From NCBI RefSeq assembly GCF_032854445.1, contig NC_088304.1, positions 6,213,704 to 6,277,703 on the forward strand: a DNA stretch of 64,000 nt. The letters run 5' to 3'. Below the pieces are notes generated by a model, which saw nothing but the letters and a program-made list of their open reading frames with translations, searched no databases and was not told the DNA's origin. The number at the start of each line of letters is the position of its first letter. Position 1 is the first letter of the stretch. Positions 34,806 to 47,888 of this stretch are shown in pieces. Made by a program: the position numbers and the translations under genes. The stretch is from Liolophura sinensis (Eukaryota > Mollusca > Polyplacophora > Chitonida > Chitonidae).

Positions 34806-35880
34806 AATATTTGGGGCTTATAGTCGTGTTCCCTACTCAAGAATATTTCTCTTCAGAAATACACGATATGTACTGAGATATATATTTGGACGAGGCCACT
34901 TAAAAGTAGAAAATAGAAACAATCGCCCTTCACCAGTCACGTGACAAACCTCGTGACCTAATTCTAAACCTCACCGCACTGATCACATTGGAGGCCAGGG
35001 AATGGATGTGAAGATGACATTTCTTACTTTCACGTTAAGAAGACTTTCTTGTTCAGTTAACGTAATGCTTACTGATGTCCGTCACTAAGAAAATATATAA
35101 ACATTGAACATTTTGCATGATTAGAAATTTGCAATGTAACTGATAATGCTAGGACTACAATACGAAGAGTAAAATTACACCAGCGACGACAGAGTGATAA
35201 ATCACCACCAGTGTAAGTTGAAGCTTTATTCAAAATTTTCATTCAACTGTTTAAAAAGTAGAAACTTGGATTGAACCGAATTCATAGGTTAAAAGCATGC
35301 AGCAATGTTAAATGGTTAATTACGTTGTCAGCTTATCTGGTTTGTATGGAGTAAGCTACGAGTCAAATTAAATGGTAATATCCAGTATCATAAGTGGAGC
35401 GTAAAATGTGAACTCGTACTTTTATTCGTGAATAAATTCTTGGTTATTCACCATAATACAAATAACAAATACGGGAAACAGATCCCATTAAAACTGATTA
35501 CGCTTAAATTGAAAAATCACCGACGCAAACTATAGAAATCAATGATTATGTGCGCATATTTTTGACAAACAGCATTATTTCGCCTGAACTAGCATATCTG
35601 TCATTACAAGTGACATAGTCGAATAAGAATCAGAGCTAGGACTAACATAATTTGTGCAATCAAAAAACTAATGACCAGCACAAAGGTATATTTATAAAGG
35701 TCGCCAAATTTGCCGTGGCGTAACCTTGTAAACACCCCTCCAGGCAAATGTGCTTTGGTTTATTTGAATTTGCTTTGGTAGAAACGAAGCAACACCTGAC
35801 TGTCATTAACCTTGGTAATTGATAATAATTAATCTGACATTACCTGCAGCTGAATATAAGGATAACGCCAAAAAGTAGTG
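34806..35880. other. Non-coding stretch, nothing recognised
   Basis: AT-rich; a short 'ctactcaagaatatttctct' near 34830 may be a SINE remnant. Confidence 0.35.
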
Positions 35881-35884
35881 TGCA

Positions 35885-36010
35885 AATTATTCTCTACACC
35901 AGTGACGTTTAATTATGTGCAGCTACCATCACTGCAATTTTAGTTATAGAGGGCGTTTAATTTTCTACTGTTTGAACAGTTACATGGGCAGTGAGAATAG
36001 AACTCTAAAT
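35885..36010 (+). repeat. R2-like diverged fragment
   Basis: 'caccagtgacgtttaattat', 'catcactgcaattttagtta' and 'gaacagttacat' follow the order seen at 50910-51005. Similarity is patchy. Confidence 0.45.
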
Positions 36011-36769
36011 CGACAAGAGGCAGTATTTCAGGGGTTAAATTTATTTGTCAATAATCACACTATCTCTGGTTTTCACTCTGTATATTTTCTATGTTATCTC
36101 CGTATATTTTACACAGTTTAGTTGTGTACCACATTCGCGCATGGCATTTTATCATTCAGGTTATTTGGATTTTTCCTTTTCGGCTTATTGGCTTTTTGTA
36201 AATGAACATGTAAAGTTTGTGTCTTGATGTGTATTGTACAAGTTATAGTAATTGCTAATAGGTAAAATAAAATGCCAAATGTTGATAAGAAAAACAAAAT
36301 ATTCATTGCTGATTAATACGACGGTTACGAGACAATCTATAAGTGAAAGAAACAACTTATTAATAAACTAACATCGGCTGCGTTTTCCTTTGAAGATACG
36401 GTAAATTCTAAATCTTGATACGACGATCTCATTGGGCAAAATGAAGACTTACAAGTTAAAACAAACAAGCCGGCTGACTTGGCAATTTCCCAAGAAGTCT
36501 ACAAACAACATGCTGTTGACAGCGAGCCAAAAGTAACCTGTTTATAATGACGTCACTGAAAATAACTATCGTCTGCTTCTCCTCAACAGTGATATTGATC
36601 AGCCAGTCCCCTGCATCTCGAGTAACCGGTTATTAGCAACATCTCAGTTTGATTTTCATGTTTGTTGTTTATATACAGGTTAAAATATAAGTATTTCCTT
36701 CTGAGTTAAACGTCACATTTTCAGTTAAACGTCATAATTCCTAGCATATAATATACTATCACATTTAAT
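36011..36769. other. Non-coding stretch, nothing recognised
   Basis: AT-rich; no supported exon. Confidence 0.35.
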
Positions 36770-36774
36770 GATTC

Positions 36775-36995
36775 TATGACACTTTACTTCATATATTTTT
36801 GTTATTACAGCTTTAATTATATTTTTGTTAGTACACTTGTTTTATTACACTTTTACACTTATACTCTTGTTATTACACCTGTTTCAGTACACTTATGTTT
36901 TTACATTCCAATTATTACACTTCTGCATGTTATTATTCTATTGCCATGGCAGTCTTATTAATACACTTCTGTTTTAATACTCTTCTGCGATTAAC
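36775..36995. repeat. Imperfect 'ttacac/tattac' repeats
   Basis: Short units such as 'gttattacacttttacact' recur with variable length. The open frame across it is a product of low complexity. Confidence 0.65.
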
Positions 36996-39329
36996 ATTAT
37001 GAGCTAGACAAAACGAGGAACATTATACTTTTTATCCACATTAAGGAAGAATGGCTTCATTCACTGTGTATACACTGTGATAACCACAGTAAAAAACGAA
37101 TTGTCCATTGTTTTTGTACCAGGCGCCATGAAGCCATTACCTCTATTCTAAAACATCACCCCTTCACCTGTATTTTACACTTTCAGTTTTTGCTGCCTTT
37201 CGATTTTCATACATATACCTATTTACCCCTTTATTTTGATTACATTTCTCTTGCGCCGATCTCTCCGTGGAAGAGTTCACTTTACAGAACTACAGGTCCA
37301 CATGTCGAGAACCAATGAGAATACTGCATTTCGCACGTGATATGTCCACGCTGCCTGTTGGGTGAGTTTCATACATTCCTAAAGTAAGTCTTCGCGCGAA
37401 AATTCCAGTCGGGAGTGTTGAGATGTGGAAATAAAACTAAGAAGAGATCGACAGACGCTAATCATGAACGGGATATTTAGCTAACAAGGTGAAAAGCGCT
37501 ACGCAAGAAGCCACGGCAGTAGTGAATGCACTCAGTAAACTGTCTAAATGTACGCCGGTACCGTACGGAGGATGTTACCAGTTACGGACTCGCCGCCAGC
37601 TCAACTGCTTTGTGTTGTCACTGACAACATGAGGCCCGGGAAGAAAGCCTGCAGGCTTGGATATTTTCAACACTAACTTGCCCCTGTCACCAGATATTCC
37701 AATGTGATCTACAAACATTAGAAAAAGAGGTAGGCGATGGAAAAAACTTTTTTATTTGCCATATAAAATGATAAAGACTTGACCTTTTTGACTGGACATG
37801 ATCGTCAAAATTTCGATGGAAAATTAAAATAAATAAAATAACAGCTATACGCAGAAGTTTGCTGTTACTTTTCCTTGTTTATACTTCGTAGTTGCTAAGT
37901 GTGCATAGATCTGGCAGCGAGTGTAAGTAAGCTGCCCTCAAGTTAAAAATGTTGACCTATATATGGACTGCATGGCTTGATGTTGATGACGTCATATAGT
38001 GTGTTTTCACACGTTTAAACCGTATGCGATACCAACCTATCCTTCATGCGGTTGGAACAAACTCTCTGAAATTTATAACGTTACTCTTCGACAACAGTGT
38101 TGGATCGCGTGAAAAAGTTCACTGCATGTACGGGCTGATATAGTCGCCGATATAGATGCAGTCGATGTCTCTGTTCTGTGTGTGGTACACATTTAGCAGA
38201 TGTGTTAAAATTTCTTGTAGTACACAAATGACACCGCGTTAATGAAAATAATATGATAAACAACAAGTATATTTAAAATAAATTTCTTTTATTTACACAT
38301 GAAAGGTGTAATAGGATCATTAACCCAAAGGGTTGTCTTAGAATTCTTTCTCCGACAAATTTATGACATTTTATTTTGACCGTGTACGATTGTCTTTCCA
38401 TTTTATCAAAACAGCAAAAGACCCTTACACAATTTACGAGTGATTCATCTCATGGAGTGTCCACTAAAATACGTCGGCAAAAGTTGTAAGAGTTAATAAA
38501 TGTCCTACCCACTAATAAAATGCCGAGCGTGGCAAAACAGTTAGGGTAGTTTGATTCCGATCTTCGTAGTTTTGAGAAATCTAGAGTTTCCGTTGAAAAG
38601 CACCCATTGTCTTACACAATAAATCTTAAAACATTTGATATTATTACTGACAATGCTTTCCTGCATGTGTGATAAACTGACAGCTGACGTGGTGACCACG
38701 GTCAGCACGACACGCTGATGATGTGTCATTAACTGATAACTCAAGTTAAAGGTACATTACAAATATTCTGTTCACATAACAGGCTGGCGCGACGTGACGT
38801 TCTTGACCTACGCCAGAAATATATTCGCATATCAGCCGTGCTTGTGAAGCTGAGGTTGTATTTTTGTCGCGCTGAAACACTTTCTGCATTGACTCTCCAA
38901 ATGATGACCAGAGCTTCAATAGTGAATATAACAAGTACGGCCCACTGATAATTTCTATAGTTGCCGTACACCACCGCGACTGTGTTATGCCCGCTGTATT
39001 ATCATGATTGATGTTCATGCCCAAGGTTTCAAATACTCTCCGCCTGACACAAAAAGGGAACAGTATAGTCTATATAGACTATAGTATAGTCTCAAGGGTA
39101 TATTTATTTCTATAACAGCATCGAGGGTCTCCACACTCTGCTGAAGATAAATAATTCCCATTTTATTTTATGAATTCACAGGGGTGAATTAGCCGTTTAT
39201 GTTTTCCTGTGAGGAAAGCTCAAATAGAAGCCTTGTATTAATCGTTGTACTCAGTGATATTTTGAACGGTTTGCTCTTAAAACGCTTAAATTACTCTGAC
39301 ATTTCTAATGCTCTTTGCATGAACCAACC
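36996..39329. other. Non-coding stretch, nothing recognised
   Basis: About 2.3 kb without a supportable exon. A short palindrome 'tatagtctatatagactata' lies near 39064. Minus-strand open stretches at 38541-39024 lack family features and coding bias. Confidence 0.35.
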
Positions 39330-39332
39330 CAT

Positions 39333-39548
39333 CAAAAGCGTGATGTCATCCAATATACCTGTTAAATGATTGCACTGGTCAGTCGTGAAATAATGACAAA
39401 CATGTCCGTTTTATTCTCTACAAATGGCATTCCCGCTAGTCAGTGTATGACATAAAAAGCGTGATGTCATCTACTATACCCGTTAAATGATTGAATTGGT
39501 CAGTTGTGAAATGATGACAAACATGTTCCCGCAAGTCAGTATATGACG
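39333..39548. repeat. Tandem duplication, about 121 bp, two copies
   Basis: 'aaaagcgtgatgtcatc' occurs near 39335 and 39456, each followed by 'gttaaatgattg' and 'atgacaaacatgt'. Confidence 0.85.
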
Positions 39549-39557
39549 TTAAAAGTT

Positions 39558-39625
39558 CATTTATTTGTATATTTTCATCATTTGATTGGTGTTTTTCGTC
39601 ATACTCAGCACTATTTCATTCTAAT
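39558..39625 (-). mobile_element. Main SINE tail fragment
   Basis: 'catttgattggtgtttttcg', 'tcatactcagcactatttca' match the 3' end of the SINE in minus orientation. Confidence 0.65.
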
Positions 39626-39879
39626 GACGTTAATCCCCATGGTAAGTAATCGAGTTTCTGACAAACTTGTTGATTTAAAGACACAAAAGTACCAACGACA
39701 ACCGAATTCCAAGGTCAACGGCCAGTTCTTACCGCGAGAACAACCCGTTATGCCGCTTACCAAGCGAGACCCTGTATAAATGACTTAAAAGTGAAATGTC
39801 TAGAGAATAACATGTTTATGTTGTTGGTCGACAGGAGATCTACTGTCACGTCACCTCAGACATACGATTTTAAAATCGG

Positions 39880-40030
39880 AATTCATGGTACCTCCCTGAT
39901 TTGGTGCACAGCAAACACTGGTAGTCTAAAGGTGCCAAAATGCTGTGACTTGTGGGAACATTGTGTCTTGTGTCTTCGGCATGGCATTCTAGCGATGCAT
40001 CATTTTAAATATGTCGCCATTCGAACCAAT
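39880..40030 (+). mobile_element. Second SINE family fragment
   Basis: 'tgtgtcttgtgtcttcggca' and 'tggcattctagcgatgcatc' match the body of the copies at 11.4 and 21.8 kb. The open frame across it (39791-40201) is therefore not a host gene. Confidence 0.55.
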
Positions 40031-40578
40031 CTGCCAAAAAAACCCAGCAAGCAAATATATATACATGCGCTGCAGGATTATTTGTTAGCAACCCAGAACA
40101 ATGCTCTCAGAACAAGTTTAAAAAAATGCAGTTCTCCACGTTCCTGTCTAGAGAGTTCGGATATCTGCAGTGACACTGATGTTTTTACAGTGCACAAGTA
40201 GTTTGGTTTTATACACCACTAATGTCAGCTGTGCAGTTAATTAGCCACTTGGTATTTATAGCACGTCTTGTTTCTATAGGGCAATTTAGGATAGTCATTG
40301 GGGGCCATGTAAAAATATCATCAGGTGGTGAAAATAAGCACTGTTTTCCAGTTGACTGGTATTTGGCTCGCTGTAGCGATCATTGGCGTCTTGCTGTAGC
40401 ATTTGTTTGTTCTGGGACGGTTCCACAGATAAGGCCAGGCGGTTCTCACAGGTTTATTGCAAAGTGTATTTACTTTTATTACAAGAATTCTCCATACAGC
40501 TTTATCTGGTATACTGGTGTAACAAAATGAACAACAAAGACCAGAGATTAGCTGTTCAAATGAAGATAAATAATAAAC

Positions 40579-40581
<3 letters not shown>

Positions 40582-40656
<75 letters not shown>
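40582..40656. repeat. (TA)n followed by poly-T
   Basis: About 17 TA units, 'aaaca', then a T-run of about 37 bases that abuts the 3' end of a SINE. Confidence 0.95.
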
Positions 40657-40657
<1 letters not shown>

Positions 40658-40909
40658 ATTGGTGTTTTACGCCGTACTCAAGAATATTTCACTTATACGA
40701 CGGCGGCCAGCATTATGGTGGGTGGAAACCGGGCAGAGCCCGGCGGAAACCCACGACAATCCGCAGGTTGCTGGCAAACCTTCTCACGTACGGCCGGAGA
40801 GGAAGCCAGCATGAGCTGGACTTGAACTCACAGCGACCGCATTGGTGAGAGACTCCTGGGTCATTACGCTGCGCTAGCGCTTTAACCGACTGAGCCACGG
40901 AGGCCCCTA
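40657..40909 (-). mobile_element. Main SINE, full-length, minus orientation
   Basis: 'gattggtgttttacgccgta', 'cggcggccagcattatggtg', 'cgtacggccggagaggaagc', 'ggacttgaactcacagcgac' and the head end 'aaccgactgagccacggagg'. One of the best-preserved copies, so relatively young; the pol III boxes lie in the minus-strand head. Its tail is a poly-T rather than (TTTA)n. Confidence 0.95.
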
Positions 40910-40913
40910 CATA

Positions 40914-40923
40914 TAAACATATA

Positions 40924-41015
<92 letters not shown>
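40914..41015. repeat. (TA)n microsatellite with TACA interruptions
   Basis: Long TA run directly beyond the head of the SINE, interrupted by 'catatat' units. Confidence 0.95.
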
Positions 41016-41016
<1 letters not shown>

Positions 41017-41368
41017 CGTAATTATATTATCATATGATCATATATGATTTTCTGTTTCTGTTTCAGTTTTTAAAAACTTAAAATTTAAAAATGTTTATCG
41101 GGCCATGGAACACTCAAGATGGTAAAAAGTTATAGAACACTCCGTGTTGACATTTATCTGACAAGAAAAGAAGCGCCCCTTTTAGCTCAAAATTTAGATA
41201 AGAATGAAGCGATGACAGTGAAGAAAATGCACTAATCGGTTTCACAGTTGATTTATTTAGGAGTCATCAACCATCACTAGGGAAATACCGTCAAGACTGG
41301 TAATGCAACGTCGTCGTGAAGTGGCGAAGGAAATTGCAAAACCGCGCCTTGCTCTCGTCAACGGGCTG

Positions 41369-41615
41369 CTAATGAAAAATCACACATCTTGTCTGCAAGC
41401 CAATTTTCATTCGGAATGTTCTAAGCTGATTTGTGTAAACAAGAACTACTTCCCCACTGGCAAGTTGCTTGTAAAAATACATGCAGCGTGATGATAATGC
41501 TTCACAACAACACTTGTCTAGAAAGAATGCCGGGGTTTCAGGTGTTCTGTTATCTGTCAATAACTCCGAGAGCAGAGCGTCCCGTCTGTCACAGCTGTCA
41601 CGATTGTCACAACAC
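41369..41615 (-). CDS. Candidate Cys-rich terminal exon
   Basis: 'tatgtcattcagcttag' on the minus strand precedes an open segment of about 81 codons to a stop at 41369. It encodes CCDNRDSCDRRDALLSELL, later FFLDKCCCEALSSRCMYFYK and LQTRCVIFH. Nine Cys in about 80 residues suggests a secreted disulphide-rich product. The CCxxxDxC spacing recalls the active-site helix of secreted phospholipases A2, but the catalytic His position holds Arg and nothing else matches firmly. No partner exon was found; treat as tentative. Confidence 0.35.
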
Positions 41616-44600
41616 CTAAGCTGAATGACATAATGATGATAACCAGTTTTACTCCAACAGCTCTGAAAATAAGACAGAAACCTGGCAAGAAATGAATTCA
41701 CGGTAAAGAGGACGGCATGTCATATATAATACTGCTGTAACCATGTACTTCAATTTGTGTACAGAGAGACTAGAAATGTGTTTTAATAACTGATTGTGTG
41801 AAATTAAAACAAAGAACAGTGCCATCATATAGGACATCTTTGCTCACAATTTCTTCTCTATTTAGAAAAAATATTTCGCCAAAAACGAAATAAATTAAAA
41901 GATCTTATTTTATTTAGTGCTGTATTGCAAATAAATACTTTTGGACCAGTGTGGTGCTTACGATAAGGTTGCTCAACGTTGTTCAAAAATTTCCTTCCTG
42001 AATGTTACGCTTTTCATTGTTAAAAGTCTGTAGTTTCCAGACCTTCTGACTCAGACACGACGGTCACTTTACATGCTTTCTACTACGTGCATGAAGAAAT
42101 TTAAAACAGTTTTTCATCCTGTCAGCTGTTATCGGCAACGTAATCTTAACATGAGCTCTACGTATGTCAAGAAAGATAGCGTACACCTATGTCCAATTTG
42201 TCTCGTGTATGTTAGACCGCTAATCATCACCCATTGCTATCCAAGGCAACCGGGTGGTCTAGAAAAGATATGATAACAAGATGCATGCACCAGGTTATGT
42301 CCAAAGTGGAATGTTCTCACAGGTCTCACATCTCTATACTTTTGTACGATTCCACATTGGCACAGGCCCACATTTTTTCTTTTTTCAAGTCATACAGCAC
42401 CAATGATAGACTTTAGAAATCGTTTACGTCAAAGGCTCCTTAATCTGTTAAAGCGATTGGTGTATTATGTTCAAAATGCAGCAAGATAAAGGTAAGTCTG
42501 TTGTAAGAAACATTTAACTTAGGAGAAGTTACAGGACACCTTCATCCAGCAATTCCACTGCTACAATCTCTCAAAATTACAAAAAGCAAGCTCAGTTTCC
42601 ATTCATATATATTTACCCTAGGCTAACTTTATCATCAGCTTTTAATCAAGAACATAAAAACTGTCTGCCCACCCGTCCACCATAAAGCATCTGGGCATGT
42701 TACGTAACAAAAATAACCCAACGTTCTCAAGATTCTCCGATTGAATTGCCACATTCATTGGCTCATTACTCTAAAGCGTCGGTTTCAATGAAGGCAACAT
42801 GCCCTTGATCAAAGAGATTGCATGCTGAGGGGATGAGCTTCAGCTCCACATCGGGAAGTTTGCCATCCACTTACCTCATTGATAGATTGGTTTCTTCCGT
42901 CCACAAAGCTGACCGTTTCATGTTGTAGAACACGTCAGATCACAACTATAAACGTAGGGGCGTTAACGTTGGCTGTGTTGCATGAATGTCTGTCGACGAA
43001 TTACAACGTTATTGACATAAAGGAAACTTTATTTAAGAAGTACAGTGTATGACTAAGATTTTAAGAATGCTGTTATCAGTTTTAATCATATGAACGGACG
43101 GTAGATTTACGTATATGGAGAAATCCGAGCAGATCCCTGCGGAAACCTCCAGACAACATTTCCTGCATGGCGTGAAAATTTCGCGAAAGACGTTATACAG
43201 CTGGGTTCGAATTCATGAAGCCTGTCGAGCAGATGTTCAGTTATAGTCTGTCTCGTATTATTTCCACGACAAGTCGTTACCAGTTTGTATCAGTTACAAA
43301 TCCACATACATCTAAACACATCCAAACATTTCCGTACACTTAACAAAACCTATTTCTTGACTTCCATGTGATTTTTTCAAATCTGGTTTTCCGGATTAAA
43401 TGCTGTGACACAAGACTCTCCACCGAAAGGATAATATCCATCTTGGAGGAATATTAAAGGGCTCAAAATGGTACACCAGGGGTTTACTGATATCCGTTGT
43501 TTCCAAGAACGCGATCCGGCGAAATAGTAGCAAAAGGCCATGTCAGTTAAGATCTTTAAGAATTACTTAATTAACTCCATACAGGTATAAACATGGCAAG
43601 AAACTGTCTTAGTGATCCGAAGTATTTTAGAAGCCAAGACGGATTAATTGGCTAATTCTTTGGTATTTAACGCCGTGATTAAGAATTTGCCCCTAACGTG
43701 ACGAAGGTCACAAATTTACGTGAGAAGGAAACTAGAGTACCCTTAGGAAGCTGATATACGAAAGGCACCTAGCAAATGTTCTGACTTGAAGCCGCAGTTG
43801 AAACAATGACAGATAGATTTGAATACGCAAAGTCATTAGTCTAGGGCATGATATGGTGACAGTGAGCTAGAGTTTTCGCCATTTGATACACCAACGCCCT
43901 GCTAAGTGTGCGACGTCACAAGCTCTTACCACGGTTCCAAAATATGCCAGAAAGCAGGCAACAAACCGGTATGATTTTCGCTGTCATTTAAACCGGAGTT
44001 TGACACATATTCATGTGAGTGAACTTTCAGAAAAACAACGAGGTTTTAGCTCCTTCTTGACAGCAGAATTTTAAATTTAACTGATCAAAGTTTAACGAGC
44101 AACAAAAACACACAAATCAAAACTTTCACAAAAATTCGATTATCAACAAAAAAAAAAAAACGATTTATTCTGTATACTTTACAGGAAATCTATCAGTCGT
44201 TTCACATCACTCTGCCTCCCACACAGTTTGCTTTAATCACACTCACACACGCATGCGCTCTGACATAAGTACTAGCCATTGTTCAGTAATCCCCAGGCAG
44301 ATAACACTGCAACAGCAAAAGCCATGGTAATTAAGACTTCGACAGTCACAAATATAATTTCACGAAATTTCACGAAATTTTTTTAATCAAATGTTGAGAA
44401 ATGTTTAACACTGAAAGATTGGACGAGCTCGAAACAAAGCTGTGAACATTTTAGGACACCGCGCTTGATGAGTGACGCAGCCAAGTGGTGATGTCACCGA
44501 CATGGGTTACGTCATGGCAAACGCCTTATTCATTGTCTGCAAGGGGATTACTATTAACTTTACCCGAAGTTTACAAGTCTACATCTTTACACAAAGTGCA

Positions 44601-44804
44601 TAAACAACAATGGCTTTTGACAATGCAACGGAATAAATAAATACATCAATAAACACAAGTGTGTAGTAGAAATATAAAATGGTAAAGATAATCTCTTGGG
44701 AATTAAGTAATTAATCAAATACATGGTATCAAGCTGAGAAAAACTGCTGTATTAGCATACAAAGACAAAGATTTAACATTTTGAAACATACCCTCCTTGA
44801 AATA
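41616..44804. other. Long non-coding stretch
   Basis: About 3.2 kb without a supportable exon. 'ttctttggtatttaacgccg' near 43657 is a degraded SINE end, and a poly-A run lies at about 44148-44160. Confidence 0.4.
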
Positions 44805-45075
44805 TTTATTTATTTATTTATTTGATTGGTGTTTTACACAGTACTCAAGAATATTTCACTTATACGACGGGGGCCAGCATTACGGTGGGTGGAAACCGGG
44901 CACAGCCCGGGGGAAACCCACGACCATCCCCAGGCTGCAGGCAGACCTTCCCACATACGGCCGGAGAGGAAGCCAGCATGAGCTGGACTTGAACTCACAG
45001 CGACCGCATTGGTGAGAGGCTCCTGGGTCATTACGCTGCGCTATCGCGCTAACCGACTGAGCCATGGAGGCCCCC
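44805..45075 (-). mobile_element. Main SINE, full-length, minus orientation
   Basis: (TTTA)n tail, 'gattggtgttttacacagta', 'aaaccgggcacagcccgggg', 'ccggagaggaagccagcatg' and head end 'ctaaccgactgagccatgga'. 'ccctccttgaaata' occurs on both sides (44790 and 45073), a clear target-site duplication. Confidence 0.95.
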
Positions 45076-47888
45076 TCCTTGAAATAGACTTAAAGACAAA
45101 TTCGGTTTTGATTCATTACTTTCCGGGCTCACTGACAAGTATTCCTATTCCGAGAGATGAATTAAGCTGAGAAAAATTCAGATTTAGTTATTCACCCTTA
45201 CTTGTCACATCCGCATTTGCATACAAGAAAGTAATCTAAAATCGCTTTGAACACACGACGAAAAGAGAGCAACTACGCCTGAGTGTGAATTTCTATGATC
45301 TGCTGTAAGCGGACAAAATAAAAAGCACCCAGAAGTTTTGATGAAAAAAATTCTGTGATCAATAATCAGCCCTGAATACCAATAAACACAGATGAAATAC
45401 TCGTAGAAAATAAACAACAACTCGTAAAATGTAAGGAAATCTACAGCTTACTCAGGAGGAAAAACAAAAACACAGAACGAAATTTAAACCCATAAATACA
45501 GGTCAATAGTCTGGTAAGGTCTATACAATGAACTATTTTAAATGCAACTAACCAACTTAAGAAAAGTCAACGAAATAGAAATGTATAAATATAAGTGTAT
45601 TGATAAGAACTATTTTAACTGCCACTTAATATTGAACTGTACAGAACTTATATATTATAGCTTATATTGTATAGGAAGCATGCCATAGTTTGGTAACCTT
45701 CCTAACGTATTGAAGTGGTTACGGTAGATATATTCTGGTAAATTACGCTCCCGAGGTACGACTCGCCTACAGCGATTGGATTCTGCATACCATGTATTAC
45801 TGGGTGGGTGGGGGGGGGGAATATAAATTGATCAGGTATAACTGATTTGAAATACACGGAACAATAACAGTATGTTACAGCGGCTTGACTTGTCTCCTGA
45901 CAACACTCACATATAATGTCCTAACGTTTAGCACTTTTTATTTTTACAATTTATACACAGCATGAAGCTGCAAAAAGCATTGCATCAGAGTAAGATTAGC
46001 ATCAGTTGGCGTAGTCAGTCAGCTATATTGTCTTTACCGGTCCAAAACTGAATCATGGTCATCTGTGATCATGGCGAACCTTTCTCGATCAGTAACTTCA
46101 TATCAAGCACGGTGAATCCCTGCCAGCCATTAACTGCATATCAACAACGCTTCAAAACGCTTGTTGACACGAAGACATCTTATATAAGAAATTGAAATGG
46201 AAATAATTTGGACAAAATCAAACCAGCTTTCAGACGTTAAATACCCTCAATCTCACGAAACCCCGAAACCGGTATATATGAAATAATTCATCTTTTTAAC
46301 AGTGAAGTCTTTTTTTTTTTTCAAAAAAAGCAAACAAAACACAACAACAATGGTTTCTAATAAATTTTCCTCGAGATCTTGGTGCAAAGAATTTTTAAAC
46401 AGTAATATTCGTTTATAAGAATTCTAAGCTAGAAGAGTGAAGATTAAAATAACTGTGTTGCTTTTAAAGAAAATTCAGCCAGCTAACAGAGATTGCAGAC
46501 TGAAGTGAGGACAAATTGCATACACGAACCGGTTGGTTTATCCCCATGCGTTGTATGGCTAACGTAAGCGTTATTTACAGAAAGTCAGTAAAGTTTTCAG
46601 TCGGCAAACAGGCAGAAGATGTCAATGTAAATAAACACAGGCACCAAGGAAAGAATAGTGCGCCAACATTTGAAGGAGGTTTAATATTGTCCATTTGAAA
46701 CGATCAACGCTATGCTTTCATCCAGGCGCCATTGCCGACATGGTATTCATCCGTTGCGAAGGGGGGGCATGCGTTTGTATTACAATTCAGTTTTCAGCGA
46801 TGAGGTACTGTCTACAAGCCGCCAACTATTATGTCGCCGTGGTGCAAACTAAGAGGTAAATTTCAGTGCCTTACTTGCATATCACAAATGCTTTTTGAGT
46901 TCGTCAAATGAACACACTTCTCGCAATCGTCATTTGAACGGCCTTACAATATAACAGGGAGTATTATACTTGAAAACAGCCAAGTTAGTCGTACAAGTTA
47001 AGGAGAGAGAGGTAACTCTGGGCAATTTTAACAGGGATGTCACGGCTGCTGGCTTGTATATCTACGGAAAGCCACATAGGTAAAACACACAGACAAATAA
47101 CTGGTGTCGTAACTGTTGCTTCCGCTGTTGTTGTCGTCCAAGCGAACAGAGGGCTAACACAACCAGCATGCATCGGTCCATGCATCAGGTAACTGTAAGA
47201 GTCTCCTTCACTGAAACGGGATGTCCAAATGCAACCAACCCCAGTAATCGGAACAACTGGGCAGATGAAGAAACAGTGGAGTTCTTTATAACAGTGAAAG
47301 TGAGCAATGTTTCAGCTTTTTATAATCGCCCTCATCAAATGGCTAGCCTTCTATCAGACAGTATCTGAAATTAAACAAAAATAGAAAACAATTTAATAAA
47401 GATCACTTTAAAGGAATCAAAACTTCACCGAATTTGATTCTTTTCAAAATAATCATTCAACTTGACTTTGCACAAAAAAGATAGTTCTTCCTCACAAATC
47501 ACAAATAGTTCTGTGTGGAATGGAGTCTGGCAATTAACTGTTTGTAGGCTACTGATTATTTTTAAATATCGCCTTGAATTAACCGTTCACTTTCCTCGGA
47601 TTGCCGATTAGTGGACGATAGGTGATTTAAAACAAAAGAATGTCATGGTATCTCCTGGAGTTTCACTATATATAATGAACAAAGAAATTTTGGGGGTAGA
47701 GATACAACAAGTGCAGATCCGGTCACCTTTAGTAGGCGCAATTCTGCATGAGCACTACACAGAGAAAAACTGCTCGTCAAAAACCCTTTAACTTCTGGTT
47801 GAATTTAATGCCATATCACGTTATTTAAAACGCGTTCAGAGATGTCTTACGCAACACAACTACAAGGCTCCAGATTTATACTACTTAC
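45076..47888. other. 3' flank or intron of the VWA gene; nothing firm
   Basis: G-rich run at about 45802-45819 and poly-T near 46311. A minus-strand open segment around 46985-47290 contains a short Thr-rich stretch but lacks a convincing donor. The next exon or 3' end of the VWA gene should lie here or further left. Confidence 0.35.

Noticed and set aside
39791-40201. 136-codon plus-strand open frame
   Set aside because: A large part is a fragment of the second SINE family; no protein family recognised.
45205-45420. Minus-strand open frame with a hydrophobic Cys-containing start
   Set aside because: Lies just beyond a SINE, AT-rich, no splice or start context; no conservation signal visible.
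46985-47290. Minus-strand open segment with FAWTTTTAEATVTT, tested as a further Thr-rich linker of the VWA gene
   Set aside because: No donor in a usable position and only a short Thr-rich stretch; kept out of the gene model.
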